A stretch of 64,000 bases of DNA from DAISJI01 sp964559835 (GTDB taxonomy: Bacteria; Acidobacteriota; Terriglobia; Terriglobales; Acidobacteriaceae): assembly GCA_964559835.1 (NCBI GenBank), contig CAZLJE010000012.1, positions 1 to 64,000 of the forward strand, written 5' to 3'. Shown piece by piece: positions 60,444 through 64,000 of this stretch; position 1 is the stretch's first letter, and the number at the start of each line of letters is the position of its first letter. Under the pieces are notes generated by a model. That model ran no database searches and had not been told where the DNA came from. It worked only from the letters and a program-made list of their open reading frames with translations. Both the position numbers and the translations under genes were made by a program.

Positions 60444-63055
60444 TCGACGATCAACTTACGCAGGCGGCCGCGGCCGTCGAGATCGATGTTCACCAACTCG
60501 AATGCGATCTCGTGCGACGGCAATTCGCGCAGCACGACATGCCCACGCAGACGGCTGAAGCCCGACTGCCATTCCAGTACGGCGTCGCCGCTACGCGGCA
60601 GGCGACGGTCGGTTGCGAGCAGTCCGCCGCCGAGGCTGATGCGCGAGATGCCGACGCTGTAACGCCCCTTCTGCGTGATGGCCAGGACCGACATGTTTCG
60701 CGAGGGCTCGATGCGCGGATAGCGGCGTTGCCGCACCCATTCGCTGTGGCCCGAGGGAAGCGCGCCGACCTGGAGTTCGTGGAGAGTGAAACCGGTCTCG
60801 GTCAAGAGCGAAGAAACGCGCTCGGGATCGATAAGGCAGAGGGCCTGCGCGGCGACGAGTCGAAGTTCGCGAGGCTTGGTGAGCTTGAAGATGCCGCGCG
60901 CGCAGACGAGTTGCTCAAGGAGCGGGATGGCCGAGGGTTCGCGCAGTCTTCCTAGAGCTTCGATCGCCTTGAGCCCGAGATAGTCGTGGCCGCCCGCCAA
61001 GCCGTTGCCGGCCGCCATTTCGAGCAGAAGGGTGGGAGACAGTTCTCCGCCGGCAAGGCCGATCTCGTCCAGGGCTTCGGGAGAAACGAGCGGATCGAGG
61101 ACGTTGAGCGCATCGAGCAACAACGCGCCGCGTTCGGGCGCTCCGGCGGCAGCCAATTGCGTGATGACCGCGTCCTGCTGCGGGCGCGAAAAATTCTTCA
61201 GGCGCCCGCGGAGATCGTCCTCTACGACCTTCGGCCGGGTACGGCTCAGTAGTCCGACGCTGCGCGCTACTTCGTTGGCGGTCCCAGAACGCAACATGCT
61301 GGCCAGGCAATCGACCATCGCGGGGCCGAGCGCCTCGACCAATGACAGGTACCGGTCCGATTCGGAGCGACGCGAGCAACGGCTGAACTGCAGCGCGACC
61401 TGCTCGGCGGCCGGTACTGGCAGCTTCTTCAGGAGCTCCACCAGTCCCGACGGAATATGTTCCTGCTTGACGGCGTGGGCGATGAACTCGGGAATCCTGT
61501 TTTCGATGGTGATACGCGGCTTCACTTCGGTCGCGGTGCGCGGCCTCCACTCGTGCAGCCGTTCCAGGATGCTTAATGACTGGCGCAGCGCGGTGTAATC
61601 GTGGGTCTGCGAAGCTTCCTGGGTGAGGCGGACGTACGTGGCGCTGAGGAGTGTCTGGTGCTCCATCGAAGTTTCGCATTGCAGGCGCAGGCCGACCGCT
61701 TGCAGTGTGCCCGCCAGCAGGTCGGGACCGACTTTGCCAAACAGATCGGCGAGGTCGCTGACGCCCACGGTGGCCTTTTTTCGCCCCTCGGGATCCGCAT
61801 TGCCGAGTTGACGCGCGTAATTGCGGAGGACGCGTGCCGCCAGTTCCTGGTCGCCGCGGCCCATTAATTCCATCACGTACGAGCGCACGTTGCGCGATGG
61901 GATACACCAGGCATCCTTGGAAAGCAGAACGCTCTTCTTGCCGTTCTCGGGCATGGTGGCCCAGAACTGGCGGTCGAGAAGGTCGGCATACGAATCGATG
62001 GCCATGCCCGCCCGGTTCATCTTGTCTTCATGGGCGTTGAGGATCTTGCGGAGAGAGTCGATCTCCTTGCCCATGCGTTCCATCAACTGGTGAACGGCGT
62101 CGACCTTGATCTCGCCGCGCTCGAATTGCTGGCGGGCGAAGCGGATCGCCAGTTTCTCGGCGAGGCTCGCGATGCTTTTGCCGTCGGGCTCGTTTAGCAC
62201 GGCGGGCAGGGACGCAAGCGCCGTTCGCAAAAGTGTGAGCGCGTCGGGCGTTTCCTTGATGATCTGTTGCGCTGCGGCAACGGTGGGAGCGCCGGTGCCT
62301 TCCATGGAACCGAACTTGGCGAGGATGCGGAGGACTTTCTGCATCCCGACTTCATTGATCCGCAATCCGCCGCCAGGTCCGCGGCCGGAGCCGCTGCCGG
62401 TACCAGTTCCAGAACCGCTGCCGGATCCTGTGCCGGCGCCCGATCCGCCTGCGCCGAAGCCAACACCGTCGCCATCGCTGTTCAACATCTCTTCGATGGC
62501 GCCGGCTTTCTGGTTTCCTTCCGCCGCGGCGATCAATTGCACGAGCTTTTCCGGGTCGCTGAGCCACTCTTTCATCTGGCCGGCGTTGTTGCCCATCGCC
62601 TGCGCAACTAATTCGGTGGCGCGCGCCTGAGATTCATCCTGCGCGACGAATTTGATCTCGTTCACTTTGACGGCGCCGCCCGCCATTTCCCGAAGCTGCT
62701 TGCCGAGCTCGTTCTGCTTGCCGTTGGCGAAGGCGGCGACGCAGCGCTCGAAGTCGGCGCGGCACATGTGCTCGGAAAAATGAATGCTCGAGATGCCGGA
62801 GACTTTCAACATCGTGGCGAAGCTGCGTTCGGCAAGGCCGTCAACGGCTTCGCCATCGAGCAGGAGTTTGTCTTCGGCGACGCCCAGCAGCAGACCCGAT
62901 TCCTTGCCGCAAGCGGTGGCGAGTTCTCTCCAGGCGAGTTCCAACTGGTCGGTGGTGCGCTGGTGCTGCGCGCCGTACAGACGGATGTACTTCAACAGAA
63001 TGTTGAGATTGCGGGCGAAGGCCCGGGCTGCGGTCACGGTGTCGGACTGGCTCAT
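60359..63055 (-). CDS. Large HEAT-repeat protein with C-terminal PilZ-like domain
   Basis: An 898-residue cytoplasmic protein. The N-terminal ~150 residues (ALNILLKYIRLYGAQHQRT-like) resemble the N-domains of acidobacterial c-di-GMP-linked proteins. Next come a Gly/Ser-rich linker (residues ~195-225), long helical HEAT-type repeats and a PilZ-like barrel from RRYPRIEPSR. PilZ c-di-GMP binding needs RxxxR and (D/N)xSxxG. RRYPR supplies the first, but the second reads RISLGG, with Arg in place of Asp/Asn, so ligand binding may be altered. The start at 63055 (MSQSDTVTAARAF) is preferred over an upstream ATG. It may connect signalling to motility or adhesion. Confidence 0.78.
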   Translation of the reverse strand: MSQSDTVTAARAFARNLNILLKYIRLYGAQHQRTTDQLELAWRELATACGKESGLLLGVAEDKLLLDGEAVDGLAERSFATMLKVSGISSIHFSEHMCRADFERCVAAFANGKQNELGKQLREMAGGAVKVNEIKFVAQDESQARATELVAQAMGNNAGQMKEWLSDPEKLVQLIAAAEGNQKAGAIEEMLNSDGDGVGFGAGGSGAGTGSGSGSGTGTGSGSGRGPGGGLRINEVGMQKVLRILAKFGSMEGTGAPTVAAAQQIIKETPDALTLLRTALASLPAVLNEPDGKSIASLAEKLAIRFARQQFERGEIKVDAVHQLMERMGKEIDSLRKILNAHEDKMNRAGMAIDSYADLLDRQFWATMPENGKKSVLLSKDAWCIPSRNVRSYVMELMGRGDQELAARVLRNYARQLGNADPEGRKKATVGVSDLADLFGKVGPDLLAGTLQAVGLRLQCETSMEHQTLLSATYVRLTQEASQTHDYTALRQSLSILERLHEWRPRTATEVKPRITIENRIPEFIAHAVKQEHIPSGLVELLKKLPVPAAEQVALQFSRCSRRSESDRYLSLVEALGPAMVDCLASMLRSGTANEVARSVGLLSRTRPKVVEDDLRGRLKNFSRPQQDAVITQLAAAGAPERGALLLDALNVLDPLVSPEALDEIGLAGGELSPTLLLEMAAGNGLAGGHDYLGLKAIEALGRLREPSAIPLLEQLVCARGIFKLTKPRELRLVAAQALCLIDPERVSSLLTETGFTLHELQVGALPSGHSEWVRQRRYPRIEPSRNMSVLAITQKGRYSVGISRISLGGGLLATDRRLPRSGDAVLEWQSGFSRLRGHVVLRELPSHEIAFELVNIDLDGRGRLRKLIVDYWPDSSAAIAPALLTGNVPSAHRTSAI

Positions 63056-63428
63056 GGTTGTTTCTCCCCGCCTCCGGGAGATCAGGGGACCCATGCGTCA
63101 TAAACAGGTGCATGGGAGGGGCCAGACGGGGTAGGAGTTAGTCGTTGATTCCAAAGGAGAAAAGACGCCGTCTCACGCTGCGGCGCGAGCGGTTACTTCC
63201 TCATGTTGAGATTTCGCCGAGGGGAATTGCAGTTTGAGAAGTAACTCCCGAAAGGTGCTGTGAGCATTTGTGATTGAGTGATTTGTGATTGAGTGAAACG
63301 GTGTACTAGCCAGGCTTGCCTGGCGATACTGTGCCGCCAGGCAAGCATGGCTAGTACACGAACAGCCCCAAATCAGAAATTACAAATCACTCAATCACAA
63401 ATCGTAGGAAATCCGCGGCTGGTCCGTG
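63056..63428. other. 370-bp intergenic region with a nested inverted repeat
   Basis: No gene is seen. From 63266 to 63402 it is occupied by the nested repeat described separately. The first 200 bases contain nothing recognised except the probable promoter zone of the HEAT/PilZ gene. Confidence 0.55.
63266..63402. repeat. Nested inverted repeat with TGATTGAGTGATT words
   Basis: The outer arms, 63266-63286 and 63382-63402, are perfectly complementary over 21 bases and made of TTGTGAT/TGAGTGA heptads. The inner arms, GTGTACTAGCCA (63301) and GCTTGCCTGGCG (63314), pair with 63348-63359 and 63335-63346. The inner hairpin has one mismatch in 25 bp. Confidence 0.9.
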
Positions 63429-64000
63429 TCACGCTTTTCGCTCCGCGGTGAACAAGTGGCCCATTTTTTCTTTCTTGGTCTTGAGGTAGTGGGCCGAATA
63501 CGCGGAGGCCGGTTCGACTTCGCAGGGGACGCGTTCGACGACCTCGATGCCAGCCTGCTCGACGGCCGCGACCTTCTCGGGATTGTTCGACAGCAGGCGG
63601 ACCTGCGTGAGATCGAGGGCTTTGAGGACCTCGACGGGAAGGCTGTAGTAGCGCATGTCGGCCTTGAACCCAAGACGCTCGTTGGCTTCGACCGTGTCGA
63701 GACCGTTGTCCTGGAGCTCGTAGGCCTGCAACTTGGCCATCAGTCCGATACCGCGGCCTTCCTGCTGTTCGTAGACGAGGACGCCCGCGCCGGATTCGGC
63801 GATCATGGCCAGCGCCATTTCGAGTTGCTGGCGGCAGTCGCAGCGCAGGGAGTGGAAGACGTCACCGGTGAGGCACTGCGAATGGATGCGGACGAGAGGC
63901 GGCTTGCTGTTGATGTCGCCCATGACCAGCGCCACCGCGGTCTCCTTGCGGCGTTCATCGGTACCGACGGGGAAATGGCCTTCGAAGCCGAGGATGCGGA
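63429..64000 (-). CDS. ribA: GTP cyclohydrolase II, 5' truncated by window edge
   Basis: Riboflavin biosynthesis enzyme converting GTP to the pyrimidine precursor. The visible frame runs off the right edge (GFEGHFPVGTDERRKETAV continues into MALVMGD). HSQCLTGDVFHSLRCDCRQQL holds the zinc Cys triad, and YEQQEGRGIGLMAKLQAYEL is the catalytic loop. DTVEANERLGFKADMRYY and the RLLSNNPEKVAAVEQAGI end are standard. About 190 residues are visible. It may be the C-terminal half of a RibBA fusion or a stand-alone RibA; the missing part decides. The C-terminus continues to a Lys-rich KTKKEKMGHLFTAERKA, as in related phyla. Confidence 0.93.
   Translation of the reverse strand, partial: RILGFEGHFPVGTDERRKETAVALVMGDINSKPPLVRIHSQCLTGDVFHSLRCDCRQQLEMALAMIAESGAGVLVYEQQEGRGIGLMAKLQAYELQDNGLDTVEANERLGFKADMRYYSLPVEVLKALDLTQVRLLSNNPEKVAAVEQAGIEVVERVPCEVEPASAYSAHYLKTKKEKMGHLFTAERKA

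Overview
The window is about 62% G+C, gene-dense bacterial DNA that most resembles an acidobacterium (Acidobacteriota, Koribacter/Terriglobia-like). Supporting signs are an acidobacterial PadR regulator beside a very long orphan MacB/FtsX-type permease (the ADOP arrangement), two tandem S46 dipeptidyl-peptidases, a sortase next to a protein with a C-terminal sorting tail, and many short intergenic repeats. No rRNA, tRNA, CRISPR array, transposase or phage gene was recognised.

Layout. 1-5152: 3' part of carB, a small acidic protein, a DHDPS-family aldolase and a bacterioferritin-like protein. 5381-18507: an aromatic-CoA catabolic cluster. It holds a TetR regulator, two crotonases, a BoxB-type di-iron epoxidase, a split CoA-transferase pair (IpdAB/GctAB type), a rhodanese, all three subunits of a 4-hydroxybenzoyl-CoA-reductase-type molybdoenzyme with a DUF1330 gene between them, a membrane methyltransferase, an amidohydrolase and a PEP-mutase-family lyase. 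Many of these genes overlap by ATGA or TAATG and are probably co-transcribed. 18511-24814 (minus): FHA protein, L,D-transpeptidase-like protein and two S46 peptidases. 25125-36048: citrate synthase, PadR plus permease, cysteine desulfurase and MnmA (tRNA 2-thiouridine), two Sel1 proteins, a TPR protein and a glutamine-synthetase-family ligase. 36703-39827: a lower-GC accessory stretch with a frameshifted nuclease-helicase, an unknown gene and an orphan antitoxin-like gene. 40167-48280: M20 peptidase, smc, purC, cvpA and a Fis-type HTH gene. 48418-64000: TPR protein, SDR, YtxH, sortase with substrate, membrane proteins, PolX, cold-shock protein, Nudix, a DUF2520 protein, a HEAT/PilZ protein and partial ribA.

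The most striking non-coding signal is a large set of short tandem arrays with a strict 7-nt period. Each locus has its own 7-nt word. Arrays often come as inverted pairs and very often begin at, or a few bases after, a stop codon; in at least eight cases the stop codon is inside the array. Three arrays lie in frame inside genes (smc, the CoA-transferase beta subunit, hcrA), where they encode extra protein segments. Alongside them are compact hairpins with a fixed TAAA loop and stems that differ by compensatory changes, and inverted arrays with 8-nt and 10-nt periods.

The best functional hypothesis is the 5.4-18.5 kb cluster. It places a reductase normally known from anaerobic 4-hydroxybenzoate metabolism, with the extra [4Fe-4S] cysteines conserved, next to an oxygen-using benzoyl-CoA epoxidase. 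This suggests a mixed reductive/oxygenative route for phenolic acids.
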